Program-made: the position numbers and the translations under genes | Notes under the pieces: model-generated | Database searches by the model: none | Told to the model about the DNA's origin: nothing | What the model saw: the letters and a program-made list of their open reading frames with translations, nothing else | Assembly: GCF_004337985.1 (NCBI RefSeq) | Contig: NC_043741.1 | Coordinates: forward strand, 2,983,348-3,047,347 | Source: Pyricularia pennisetigena | Lineage: Eukaryota; Ascomycota; Sordariomycetes; Magnaporthales; Pyriculariaceae | DNA: 64,000 nucleotides | Reading direction: 5' to 3' | In this document: positions 21,832-35,042 of the stretch, one piece after another | Numbering within the stretch: position 1 is the stretch's first letter | Layout of the letters: every line of letters starts with the position of its first letter

Positions 21832-24378
21832 CGTGGCAACCGGTTCCGTGTGAGGTCCCAGGACCTCAATATTAAGGTTTGTAGAGCAGAGTTGAGGTTG
21901 TACAAAAGGGAATGTGATTCCAAAATTCGAAAGGGTCAGACCAGCTTGGTTAAGAAGCGACGTGGGAGAGCGCCAGAACAACTGGAATCGGACTCTGGAC
22001 CGTCGCGCAAGAGATCTAGGAACAGCACTTTCGGAAAGAGGGATGACAGTTGTGTGAGGGCCCTTTCGACCTGGGATAGCCCATGCAGCAGATGCAGGGG
22101 AAAACGCCAAAACAAAATCGTGCGTTCGGAAGCAACTTTTGGGTTCGGTTTTTTTTTTCTCCCCTCACGTATGAACAACGATGAATATTGAACAAAAGGA
22201 TGCCGCTATTCTGAGTTCACATAAGCAAGGCCTGCCTCGTGAGAGATGGTTAGAGAGGATTACGGATGGAGATTTCGTCTATTTTGGGCAGGAGAAGGGA
22301 CCATTTTCATTGAGATAAGCTGGGTCCGGCTGTCGCGAAAAGATGACGGGACTCTCTGCGCTTCGTTGCGGCCGTTGCGCTATGTGCATGTGAGCTTTGC
22401 TGAAAGTGGACGGGCGGACTGGCCGGACTCAACAAACAGCGGTCCACTTTGCCTCTATTGGAACCAATAACAGCACTTTAACATTTATTCCAATATCCAC
22501 CTCAGCCGCTACCTACCGCACTGGCAGGTCTGGGCAATGAGGCTACGAGCCGCTGTTCTTTAGTCAAGGTGGATTTCAGATCCGGTGCATAGAATGATTG
22601 TTCCGTTCGACTATTTTTTTTTTTCTCGAGATTTTACAGCCACTAGACTAGTGTCGCAAAAGTAATTTGTCTTCAAATTATGACCTCGTTGAAACTATAG
22701 TGAGGATCAAGTTGGTATGCTGGATGTCATCGTGCAGATAGGCAGGTGGGTAATTAGGTAGCTGTTACCTTCTGGAGTTGGTACCAGGTCAAGGGATCAC
22801 AGATGATGAGTCCCTCTGTCGAGTCACGACTCAAAATACCTTGTGATCCCAAGACTTCTGACCCGAAGCGCCCCAGCAACACGACGCCCAGAATTGCCGA
22901 TTCTATCTTTACCCTGGTCCAATAGATGGCGCAGCGGGGGTTTCCGCATCAAAATTCAATGGACTGATGTCATTGTAGCTGGTCCCCCTTCTGTTGAGTT
23001 TCGATTCATGTCCGATGANNNNNNNNNNNNNNNNNNNNNNNNNNNNNNNNNNNNNNNNNNNNNNNNNNNNNNNNNNNNNNNNNNNNNNNNNNNNNNNNNN
23101 NNNNNNNNNNNNNNNNNNNNNNNNNNNNNNNNNNNNNNNNNNNNNNNNNNNNNNNNNNNNNNNNNNNNNNNNNNNNNNNNNNNNNNNNNNNNNNNNNNNN
23201 NNNNNNNNNNNNNNNNNNNNNNNNNNNNNNNNNNNNNNNNNNNNNNNNNNNNNNNNNNNNNNNNNNNNNNNNNNNNNNNNNNNNNNNNNNNNNNNNNNNN
23301 NNNNNNNNNNNNNNNNNNNNNNNNNNNNNNNNNNNNNNNNNNNNNNNNNNNNNNNNNNNNAAAAAAAAAAAAAAAAAAAAAGACAGCTAGCTGTGGTAGG
23401 TATTATGACGACTTATGTTTACTCTATGCAAAGCAAGAAACTACCGACGTTGTCTAGGGATCTATGCAATTTGGGTTCGGGGCACAGAATATTGTTTACT
23501 GGCTTGCGAGATTGGCTGTAAACTCAGCTCCGCGTTATGAATTAGACACGGTTCTTTTTCAAGGTGCTTTTTGACCCACGCTGCACGCTGTCAGAACCAC
23601 CTGCACTTCTTCACCTTCCGGTTTCGTCCCAGGAAGGTAACGCAGAAATGATCTCAAACCAACAGAGAAAATGCACTGGTCACCGATTACATGCTACGCA
23701 AACTAAGGTGGTGCGAATAATATACTGGATTACCCAAAAAGAGCACGTCGTACAAACAGTCGCGTCTAATAGGGGGGATACACGGATAGTATATTTGGTA
23801 GAAATTCAATGTTGCGCATATGGCTAACCCTTACCTGAACTACTGAGCTTGCTAGTACCGTAGGGGACCTTATGTCAGGCAGCAAGGTGCCGAGGTAGCA
23901 TTGTAACTTTGTATGGTAGCATTTTGTGGAGCAGGTTGGCAACTGAAGAGGCATGCTCACATGATCAAGTGGGCTAGTGGGCGGCGCATGAAGTGTGGCT
24001 TTCGCGTGGGAGTGTGAGCGGGCATATCCATGCAGCGGACAAGGCCTGTCAATTCGTGCACCACTTTTACATCTGTTTGCAATCTCTGATGTGGCGGTCG
24101 GTCCGGATTCTCGCCAGGTTAACGACGAAGACCACGATAATTTACACCCTGTCTTTTCTGTCCTTGGTTGTCTTTGGGCATTCAACGCGTTCTTTCTGGG
24201 TTTTCCAGCAATATCTCCAATCGCCGCAACCAATCGGAACCGACGTGTCATTGATGCTTGTGATCCATCAACCTGCGAACCACTCGGCCAACACGCTCGC
24301 TCGAAAATCTCGTCGATTTCTCCACTGCGTCGCACCCCGGCGTGCCATCGTCTCGATGAACTAGTGTCGGTAGACGAT
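21832..24378. other. Divergent region PAH1 / FN3 protein, interrupted by an assembly gap
   Basis: This 2.5 kb stretch lies between two start codons and includes 342 N. Near 22388 there is a CATGTGAG word close to the yeast inositol-response element CATGTGAA. The frame covering 23766-24605 on the minus strand overlaps the start of the next gene and has no motif. A gene or exon could be hidden in the gap. Confidence 0.5.
23019..23360. other. Assembly gap (N run)
   Basis: 342 consecutive N. The bases resume directly with a run of 20 A at 23361-23380, suggesting that the break was caused by a homopolymer or low-complexity stretch. The true gap length may differ. Confidence 1.
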
Positions 24379-27300
24379 ATGTTATGGGCTTCATGGACGA
24401 CCGCTGGCCCGTTTCTGCTTCTGGTGTGTGCCATCATTGCATGGTGGCTCACTGAGTAGGTTCCCCATCTTGCCGCATATTCCCACTGCGTTGAGTTTCG
24501 GCCGTTGACATATCGTCCCTTTTCTGACTTACCTTGCAGGCCCAAAACCCACCAGCTCAACGCCATCGTCTTTATCGGCTGCGTTTTCTTCTGTTGGGCT
24601 GTCAACCCTAGCCTCGCCCGCGATTCTTTCTACCGTTTCGTCCAGATCTCATCGAGTACTGTCGTCCTGCTGAATTCCGATACGTACATTGGCACAAATT
24701 CAACAATGATCTTTGCGGGCGCTGCTGTATTATGGTGGGTAAAACGTTGGAGACCTCCGGAAATTTCGTTTTGCTAATATTGGGTTGGAATAACTCTAGG
24801 CTACTTCGCAGGGCGGCACAGACACTCTGGAAGCCCGTCCCAGAACTTATTGGGGTTCTTGGTCTGGAAGTTCCTGACAGCCCCGACGTTTCTCTGACTG
24901 GGATCGCAGCGGACAAGGCTACTTTAACGTGGACCCGTGCGCAGCCCAGTCGCCCCGTGCAAAAGTTTCTGATACAGGTCAATGGCGTGAACGGTGCGTA
25001 GAAGCAGAGGCGGAAATTTTGAACGAACCAAGAATCTAAGGACAATTCTAACTCTGCGTGGTTGCGCTTTTAGTCGGCGAGATCGCAAGCAACCAGGATA
25101 ACTTCATCATAGTTTCAGGTCTGAAGCCAGACCACTTTTACAATGTGCGCGTGATAGCCGTTGGGATCAGCAACTTCCAGGCCGGCAGTCGCGTCATCCG
25201 ACTGCGGACATTCTCTCGCGATGGACGACCACAGCTAGGAAACTCTCGTTTACCGTCGAATTTCACATCGGATGAGCAGGGACTCTCGTCCCAGGTTGAA
25301 ACAGTGGATGAGAATGGAGCGCCGCGCAGCCCCGTTCCTACTGTCGAGACCGCGGTGATTTCCGAATCCATACCTCCTATTGTGCCACGAGACGCAAGTG
25401 CACCGACTGCAACTGTTCTCCGGAGGAACACTATAGGCAGGCGGCATTCTCCTTCAACCACCAGTCTGGATCAGCCGACCATCCCACCCCAGAGAAGTGA
25501 TCCCACGGAACCCACTGATGCGCAGATGGATAGCCTAGGGGAGAAGTATAAGGCTTTGCTTCGAGAGACGGAGGAGCTGGCGGACTTAATAGCTAAGGAA
25601 GAAGAGGATCACAAGCGGCTGATGAATGAGTTGGAAGCTGAAAAGCAGGAGAAGAAGAAGGAACAGAAGGAGAAGGAAGGTCAGACGGAAAAGCTGAGGA
25701 GGGAGCAGGGCACTGCTGAGCGGCAGATGCGTAATGCTCTGGCCCGCAAGTCCCAAAAGGAGAAGGTTTTGAAGGAGAAGCAGACAGAGCTGGCCAAGAT
25801 GGTGGATCGTACTACTGGCTACGAGAAAGGCATTGAGGAGATGTGCAGAGACCAGGAGGGTTTTGCGAAGGAAAAGAAGCAACTGGAGGAGCAGAAAAAG
25901 ACCAACGAAGAGGGCTACAAGGCTGAGATCAACACGCTATCAACCGAGTGCGGCAACCTGGAAGCTGAGCTCAGAGAGAGGAGGACGCAAGTCAAGGAGC
26001 TAGAGGACGCTAGGAAGCGGTTCGTCGGTGGCGAGGACGACCTGGAATGGCAGGAGAAGGATGCAGAAGCACGCAGGGAATGGCACCGCCGCGAAAGGGA
26101 ATTGCACAGTGTCCTGGAGCATGAGAACAAGCAGATGCGGGTCCTCGATCAGCAGGTCGTTATGCTGTCGGAGCATCTCGTTGCTTATCAGTCGCGCGAG
26201 CTGTACACCCAAGCCAACTCTTCGGCAGTTGAATTTGCTGATACGCTGCACAACTCTCTCAAGAGGCGCAGCAGGAATGGAAACTCAATGAACACTGGCA
26301 TGCCATCTCCGAGCTTAGCCCCAGCCTACACAGTTTCCGACGCTGCTCAACATCCGCCGCCTGGATTTCAGTCATCTCGGTTGCAGGGTCCGGCAGGGTT
26401 TGCTCCTGGTCCGTTCATGGCCCTTCCAGCCGACGATGCGCTGGACGCTTCTGAATCACACGAGGAGGCCATCAGGGCGCTTACGGGCGACGCGCCGCTA
26501 AGCCCCACGGCCAAGGCGCTGCTACCATCTCACATATTTCTGGATATGGATGAGGAAGACCAAGAAAGTCCTTTCATCCCTCCGCCTCGGATGGGTTCCC
26601 CTGCCAATGACCCTCAATCTCCACACTCCTCGAACCGATCAATGAGCATCTTGTCTAGTCCGCACGGCTCGTCGAACAACCTTCCGTTCCCGGCTTTTGA
26701 TGCCGGAGATCGAGGTTCCATCAATAGCCCAAGGGACATGGCGCGTCCGATGCCCTCTCCTCCCCAGCACCAGAGCCAATCAGGAGGCAAGTCATCCCTC
26801 GCTAATCTCCTCAGGTTTCAGCGTTCTAGAGGCAACAAGGCTGGAGATGAAGAAGGCCCGGCCCTCGGCAGTCTCAAGCTTGGTCAAAGTCAGTCTTTTC
26901 CCAGGCAGACAGACGAACCCGAAGGTTTGGCTGGCAGGAGGAAGCTGAGCCTTTCGTCGTGGAACGTGTTCCACCGTAACTCGGCAGGCCCCGAACTCCT
27001 AGAAGGGATGGCGCCACAGACTTCAGAACACAAATTCTCAGCCAGGAATCTACTACCGTTCGGGGGACACCAGACGGCCAGTGGCGTATTTGGTGAAGGG
27101 AGTGAAACCAGTCCAAGGCCGCTGTCGATAGCATCGACTGAGATGCCACGGCCATCCGCGGATGGGAATGCCATATGGGGCCCGCCTGGCGAGAGCAACA
27201 CCGTCGGAAAGCCGTGGCAGCCGTGGACATCACATGACAACGCCTGGTCGCGCAACCCATCCCGCCGCCCTTCGGTTCATGGGTCTCCCTCAGCTCTCAA

Positions 27301-28090
27301 GACGACACTGGCCTCTGCTGATGATGAGATCCTTGACGATGAAGCTTTGATGAAACATTCAATGAGTCAAGTCGGGGTGATAGGCAGCAGGCCAGCCGCT
27401 AGCAAGAAAGCCATGATGGCACTCAATCCTGCGGCGCCGACCTTTATGACTGGTCTGTTCAAGTCGAGCAAGGAGAAGAAGGACAAAAGCAAGGGCAAGG
27501 AGGTTCAGTCCAGTGCTGAGACGCCTGTGGGCCTGGCGAGCGATATCTCCCCGTCTGATTCTCGGGTCTCTCGGGATGCACCATCGATTCGCACGCAGCC
27601 ATCCGTGACCGAGTCCCATGAATCGCTTGCCCTTGACATTAGTACTTCCCACACGCTCTCAGATGCGACCAGTCCCGTTCTTCTATCAGCTAGCAGCGCC
27701 AAGGATCCATCTGGAGACAACGTGGTTAAGAAACTTTTCCGCAAGGGTAGCTCGAGCAAATTCAGCTTCTCCTCGCGATTGGGCAAGTCCAAAGGACCAG
27801 GAAGTACCACGGCGAGCTCGGACAAGAATGGTCCTGTTTCTTCGGATCAGCGCTCCAGCATTGGCGACCTAGACGATGCTGGCGAGGAGCTCATCCTCGG
27901 TCGTAGCTACGACAGTGTCACCAGCAGCCCATCCCTTGGCCCGTCCAAAAGGCCGGAGAGCAGGATGAGCAGCACCCGGTGGTTCTCTTCAATGAAGAAG
28001 AAGGGCAAGGAAAAGGAGAGTCTCGAGCTTGACAGAGGCCATGAGAGCGTCGACGAGGCTGAAGAAAAAAAGGCCTCGACAGATATTTGA
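24379..28090 (+). CDS. Membrane-anchored fibronectin type III / coiled-coil protein, unknown function
   Basis: I do not recognise a named family. Four exons (24379-24455, 24540-24734, 24800-24993, 25074-28090) join in frame to 1160 residues. The N-terminus has three hydrophobic segments (LLLVCAIIAWWL, AIVFIGCVFFCWAV, TMIFAGAAVLWW). A fibronectin type III-like fold follows at about residues 105-190, with ATLTWTR, FLIQVNGVNVGE and YNVRVIAVG strands. A long charged coiled coil spans about residues 285-520, rich in Glu, Lys and Gln. The remainder is disordered Ser/Pro-rich sequence with several short basic clusters. The third donor (GTGGGT after TTATG) was chosen because it alone keeps the frame. 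The arrangement suggests a membrane-bound scaffold with a cytosolic tail; that is inference. Start uncertainty is modest, as the exon-1 ATG begins a hydrophobic helix. Divergent from PAH1. Confidence 0.8.
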
Positions 28091-28963
28091 AGGGCGGTGA
28101 GCTTGCGTCTGTTTTGGCAACCCTGGTTGGTGTATTTTTCTGGGCATCCGTGTGTACCGATGCCGTCCAAGAGTTGAATATAGCGCATTTCTTTAATGCC
28201 CACAGTCCCAGAGGGTTTGTGGTACAGTAGACAGCGACTTTTTACAAAATACTGCTTAGGGATACAGTGTTGAATGATATATTTCCCCCTCTGCCTTGAA
28301 TGGGGAAGACATGATTAAGAGTATGGCCGTTTTGAGCCGATGTCAAACAATCGTCAAGTGTCGGCCTGGATGCATTGCAAATTATTGTTTAAACTTGGAA
28401 ATGAGTCAACTTCATCTACCTCTCTGACTTGGCATTCTGTCTTATTATTGTTTCCTCAGCATGGCTTTGCTCTTTGCGGCGATCTTCTCTGAAATCTGAT
28501 ATCTTTTTTTTTTTTTTTGGTACTACCCTGCACCTGTCCGATGTGCCTACCGACTCCTGTCCAGCACCCGGGCCAGGGTCACGTTTCGCTCACTCAGCTT
28601 TGTGGAGCTCTGAGCTCCGAAGCTGGGTCGGGTCTTTTAGCTCTCTCTAACAACAAATGGCCCGATCGGACCATCCGTCTTTTTTTCCTTTGGACATTTT
28701 GTTCGACACGAAGATACAACGAAGCGCGGTATCGCTCCCAGAACGCCAATTCCGACACTGACCGTCACATTAAACTTTTTTCGTGGTTCAGCTTTTCGGA
28801 TTGCTAGCAATTGCCACATACGAACTCGACCGGGGCTAACCAACGCAGCGTCCGACTCTTCGCTTGAACGAGCCGACAAACAAACAAACCCAAGCTTCGA
28901 GCATACCGATTCACCACCCTTCGCATCCCCTGAGCCACTTGCCAAGCTCGGAAAAATTGTTGC
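28091..28963. other. Intergenic, promoter of the CMC1-like gene
   Basis: This 0.87 kb stretch separates two plus-strand genes. It contains a T tract at about 28504-28519. The short frames here have no motifs and overlap each other. Confidence 0.55.
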
Positions 28964-29603
28964 ATGGCCACCATGGCCACAAATTCACCCGCCGGGCCGG
29001 ACGTGCCAGTCGTATCCAACCAGAGGCAGACAACAGCGGTTCCATCGCGCAACCCTCTACCACTATCAGCATCGCAGGAAGCCCAGGTCAGGGAGGTATA
29101 CTACAAAAGGGTACGAGCTCTTTGCGCGCCCGAGATCAAAGGTATATTAGTCTCTCTTTTGTCTATCCCTCCCAAATCTCCCCCATGTTATATGCAACGC
29201 AAAGCAAACGGCCGCCGCCCTGCCAAGCTTTGGCTCACTCTTGTCCGAAAAAACAGCATTCGCAGACTGTGCCGTTGGCCGGACGTTCTCGATCCCTTTC
29301 GCATGTCGGGCGCAGCACCGGGCCATGAACAACTGCATGAAGATGCAGGCGACGGAGGAGAACCATGATCTGGCGCGTGAGGAGTGGTTCGCGGGCAGGA
29401 TGGAGCGGCAAAAAGAAAAGGAGGCCAAAGCCAGGAGGAAGCTGGAGCAGGAGCGGTTCCACCGCGAGTGGTGGGGCCTGCCGGATAGGGACGCCGAGGA
29501 GCTCAGGGCTGAGGAGGAGAAGCTCAAGAGGGCCGAGAGGGTCGGGGGCATGGCTGCGAGGGATCGGGCGAGGATACCTGTCAAGAAGGATGAGGATAGG
29601 TGA
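28964..29603 (+). CDS. CMC1: CMC1-like twin Cx9C mitochondrial protein
   Basis: A small intermembrane-space protein of the family that helps cytochrome c oxidase assembly and copper handling. Two exons (28964-29141, 29257-29603) give 174 residues. The core reads CAPEIKAFADC, a Cx9C pair formed only after removal of the 115-nt intron, then CRAQHRAMNNC, the second Cx9C pair. Together they form the CHCH hairpin recognised by Mia40. Typical CMC1 proteins are about 110 residues; this one has a ~50-residue Ser/Pro-rich N-terminus and a ~75-residue charged C-terminal helix rich in Arg, Lys and Glu (KARRKLEQERFHREWW). The CMC1 name is a family-level call, and other Cx9C proteins are possible. Convergent with the D-amino-acid oxidase gene. 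Confidence 0.85.
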
Positions 29604-30026
29604 TCTGGATTTGGTGGGTAGGGAAGAAGGTGGGCGTTTGCGTTGAGTCGTGAGGTTTCTCGGCAGGGATGGGCGTCAATCACAACCCGGGTAAGTTGAG
29701 CAATGGCTCGCTTCTCACCTTGGAGCTGACTTTGGTTATCTGCAAGATAGCAGCCCTACGTCGGGGCGCCGCGGAATTGCCGTGCCCCCCGCAAGTATAT
29801 GGTGCCACCCATCCTGCCATTAATGCCTTGCCTTTGTGCAACAAACTCTTCTCTGGAAAGGCAAGCAGGGGTGTGTAACGCGACTGACATGTATAAATAA
29901 CATAACCTGGCGCCATGTAGCATTAATAGATCTGGAGATATTTCTATGCCGAATATACAACCTTGGGAACAGTCAACTTGATTTCAAAATCAACATAAAC
30001 CTTACTTCCGAACCGCCCCCTAACTT
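29604..30026. other. Convergent intergenic region CMC1-like / D-amino-acid oxidase
   Basis: This 423 bp stretch lies between two stop codons. Short frames on both strands are shadows of each other. No gene is seen. Confidence 0.6.
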
Positions 30027-31393
30027 TTATATCTTTGCTCGCGTCCGGCCAAGCTGCGCTAGCGCCTGGTCGACCAGCTCGACCACTCTCCCGCCGACCC
30101 CCCACGAAAGCTCATAGCCCCTGCCGCCGAGGCCGTACGCATGCACCAGCATCTTACCCGGGCCAGCCTTTTCCACCTCCAGCCTTGCCCCGCCTTTCCT
30201 CGTCGGTCTCCTCCCGACAATGTCGACGATGGGCTTCAACTCGCCTATCTCGGGGTACGTGGCGGCAAACTTGGCCAGCAGCTCAGCCCTGACGGCGGAT
30301 GAGGGGTTAGGGTCCCAGTCGTCGGGCTGCTTGGTGCCCCCGATGACGGTACCGCCGTCGAAGCCGCGAGGCACGCAAAAGGTCCATGATCCGTCTGCGC
30401 ATTGCCTGGTGACCGTTGCCGGGCATGGGTTTGAAACGATGCAGGTTTGTCCTGATCGACGGGAGAGTGTTGTTGTTGATTATCGTTTTGGTTAGCAGAT
30501 TCAATTTTACTCCGGAAAAAAAATACACCAAGGCAGTGTAGAGGGGACGGGTGCGAGACTTACCCCGGGTCACAAAAACAGCTGGGTCGCCGAAGCCGTA
30601 CCCGGAGCAGTTGACGACGGCGTCGACGCTCCCCAGCTCGCTCTCCAGGGCCCACACCTCCCGCGGATCCCTCAGCTCCCTCCTGACGACCTTGCCGCCC
30701 CGCAAGACGATCCTACGCATCAGAAACGACAGGTAAACCATGGGACTGACGCACCACGTCCTATACCTGCAGCCCCACGCGACACCAGCCGGCAGTTCGG
30801 ACCGGTCCAGGACCTCGAACCCCTGGATGCCCAGCTCCGCGGCCCTGGCGACCGTCAGGGCCCCGCCGTCCCCGCCGCCGCCCTCGGCCTTGCCGGGGTC
30901 GTCTAGGTACTCGATGCCCGGGAGGAACGTGACGCCCGCCTCGGGGTGGCGGGCCGCCACGCCCTCCATGTGCGTAAACGTCTGGAGCGCGAAGCCGTGG
31001 TCGCGCTCCAGCGTGGCGTCGCTGCCACCGCGGCCTGGGCCGGCCGCCGCCGGCGGGGGAACCCAGCGGTTGTGGGCGCCGCCCCACGGCGACGTGTAGT
31101 TGATCTGCGTTTTCGGATCAATGGTCTCCGAGGGCGCGGGGAAGTCGCGCGCGATGATGGTCACGGCGTGCCCAGCTTCTTGGAGCCGGGTCGCGGCTGT
31201 GAGGCCTGTGACACCGGCTCTGGGTTGGGTTGGGTTTTGTTAATTTTTTTTTTTTTTTTTTTTTTTTTTTCAAACATGTGACAACATATGGTTGCGACGT
31301 TTTCGTAGTCCGCAGTTATATGCGGAGCGGTTCCCTCCTTAGTTTTAGGCTGTGAGGGAAGACTTACCCGATGATGACAATATGAGAAGCCAT
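30027..31393 (-). CDS. D-amino-acid oxidase
   Basis: A FAD enzyme that oxidatively deaminates D-amino acids to keto acids, ammonia and hydrogen peroxide, normally in peroxisomes. Three exons (31393-31368, 31219-30564, 30451-30027) give 368 residues. Exon 1 is only 26 nt; it joins to form the dinucleotide-binding start MASHIVIIGAGVTGL (GxGxxG). Later come TSPWGGAHNRW, VNCSGYG, and the C-terminal signature HAYGLGGRGYELSWG in the FAD/substrate site. The last three residues are Ala-Lys-Ile, a non-canonical PTS1-like peroxisomal signal. Intron 1 carries a run of 27 T/A pairs at 31244-31270. No second copy or transporter is adjacent, so a role in D-amino-acid detoxification or nitrogen use is inferred from the family alone. 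The model is secure except for possible alternative first exons. Confidence 0.93.
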
Positions 31394-32159
31394 AGTCATA
31401 CCTGCGCCTGCAAACAGACACGGCTATGGATATGCACTAACTATGGTTGTCTAAGTGACTCGCAAAGACCAAGTTTAAACAGGTGGGTAGATCTGGAACA
31501 ATATATCTTAAAGATTCCCAATGATAAAAAACCAGTCAATTAAAAAGATATAAAATAAAACAGAAAACAAATCTAAAGAAACAGAAACATTAAAACCACA
31601 TTATCTTTATCTATCAATGCACGTAGTGGTTGTTGGTATATACTTGAGGTCCGATCCCGGCAGACCTAGACTTGTCAAAGCTTGAATTGCCGGTAGCAAG
31701 TAGCAGTAGCCTTTTGCAAGACCCACCAGCCGGCAAGGATGACGCAGACTCGGCTCCGATGTCTGCTCCGGGGACCTCTGAGAGTAAAGATTAGGATCGT
31801 ATATACGACTTTCGATGAAGCCGTGCTATTCCCTGTTCATCAAGACTTGCTTGCCAATTTCGTGTAGCTCGGCGCTCCGACTGGCATACAACCAATACTT
31901 TGCTTAGCCCCTCGGAGGTACACTTCATTTCCGTGCCCCGTTTTGCTGAAGTTATCATCCTCTCCTTCTGAAAAAAAATCTCATGTTCTCTTACGAGATC
32001 TCGATGCCACGCCACATAGATCATGTCAAAGGCCGCTGTGTGATTGGCCTTGTCTAAAAATACGAGGCTTTGTGGTGATCCTATATCGGTTCGCTTAGTT
32101 CCACGCACTACTCTTCAGCACTACTCTTCTACACTTCCAAGACCCCGTGAAGCTGTCTC
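31394..32159. other. Intergenic, D-amino-acid oxidase promoter / mannosidase 3' flank
   Basis: This 0.77 kb, partly A-rich stretch separates two minus-strand genes. A 105-codon frame at 31791-32108 starts with GTG and has no motif; I leave it out as a gene. Confidence 0.55.
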
Positions 32160-34067
<1,908 letters not shown>

Positions 34068-35042
34068 AGCTGATGAGTTTTGGACGGGCTTAATTTTCAA
34101 TAAAAAAAAAAACCCCTGTCGGCTGAGGAGAAACTATATCGGAAAGGAAACGTGTGGCTTCATCCGGGGACTTGACCTGGACACTAAAGAAAGAAAAGGA
34201 GCGACGATACAATGAGCGACCCACGAACGCATCTGAGCCGTGGTTAGGGAGAAAGCAAAATAACAAACCAAGAAAAAAAAGTCTTGGTGAGAATTGAGAC
34301 ACAATCAGCGCCGAAATGACAAAGAACGTGGCGCTATGCAAAAAGTCACGAGGAAATCGAGGAAACCATTCGCTCGCATGGCATCCAAGATGACAGCGCC
34401 GCCCCAGATTCTTAGCCTGCCTGGCGCGTGCGGGTGTTGGGACCAAGTGCAATAGATCTTCAGGGGCGGGCTGCAAATAAGGGTCCTAACACTTGTTAAA
34501 TAAGGTACATCGCCCCACTGTTCAGGCAAGAAGTTGCCTGGTAAATGGTAGAGCAGTTGGAAATGCCAAGTATTCAATTGAATTGTCAAGATGCGACTGC
34601 TTCAGTTTGAAAACTCGTGCGTGCGAGCAAATGAAGCAGAAAGTAGTATGCAAAGAAGAGTCAGACAGCTGTGTCATCCGAATCAACTGGACTGATCGAC
34701 GAGTTTAACTCAGGTTTTAATTTGGAGTACCTTGGAGTACCTTGAAGTGACTACCTGACCCGCGGCGGGGGCTTCCCTTGCTACCCAGCCAAGCAACTTG
34801 GATCAAGGTCGACCGAGATAAGATAAGAAATTAACCGCCCGCCAAAACTTTCATCACCGCCAAAAAGTCATCTGCGAACATGAATATACTGCCTATCAGT
34901 TATTTCGACAACTTAGATTGAACAAAACAAAAAATCCAGAACCCTACATAGACCAACCTGATCACATCAAGAGGTCAAGGACAATAAATAACAAAAACCC
35001 CCCCCACCATATTAGCCTCCTGTCAGCGGTGACACCGTCAAA
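34068..35042. other. Divergent promoter GH47 mannosidase / UTP11
   Basis: This 0.97 kb stretch lies between two start codons. It contains three degenerate copies of a 10-bp word (CTTGGAGTAC) at about 34731-34760. No gene is visible. Confidence 0.55.

Noticed and set aside
23766..24605. 279-codon minus-strand frame
   Set aside because: It overlaps the spliced start of the FN3 protein gene, has no motif, and reads through that gene's exons and introns antisense.
31791..32108. 105-codon minus-strand frame
   Set aside because: It starts with GTG, has no motif and sits between two minus-strand genes; probably chance.
34068..34100. N-terminal extension of the GH47 mannosidase
   Set aside because: The extension starts with TTG; the ATG at 34067 directly precedes the signal anchor.
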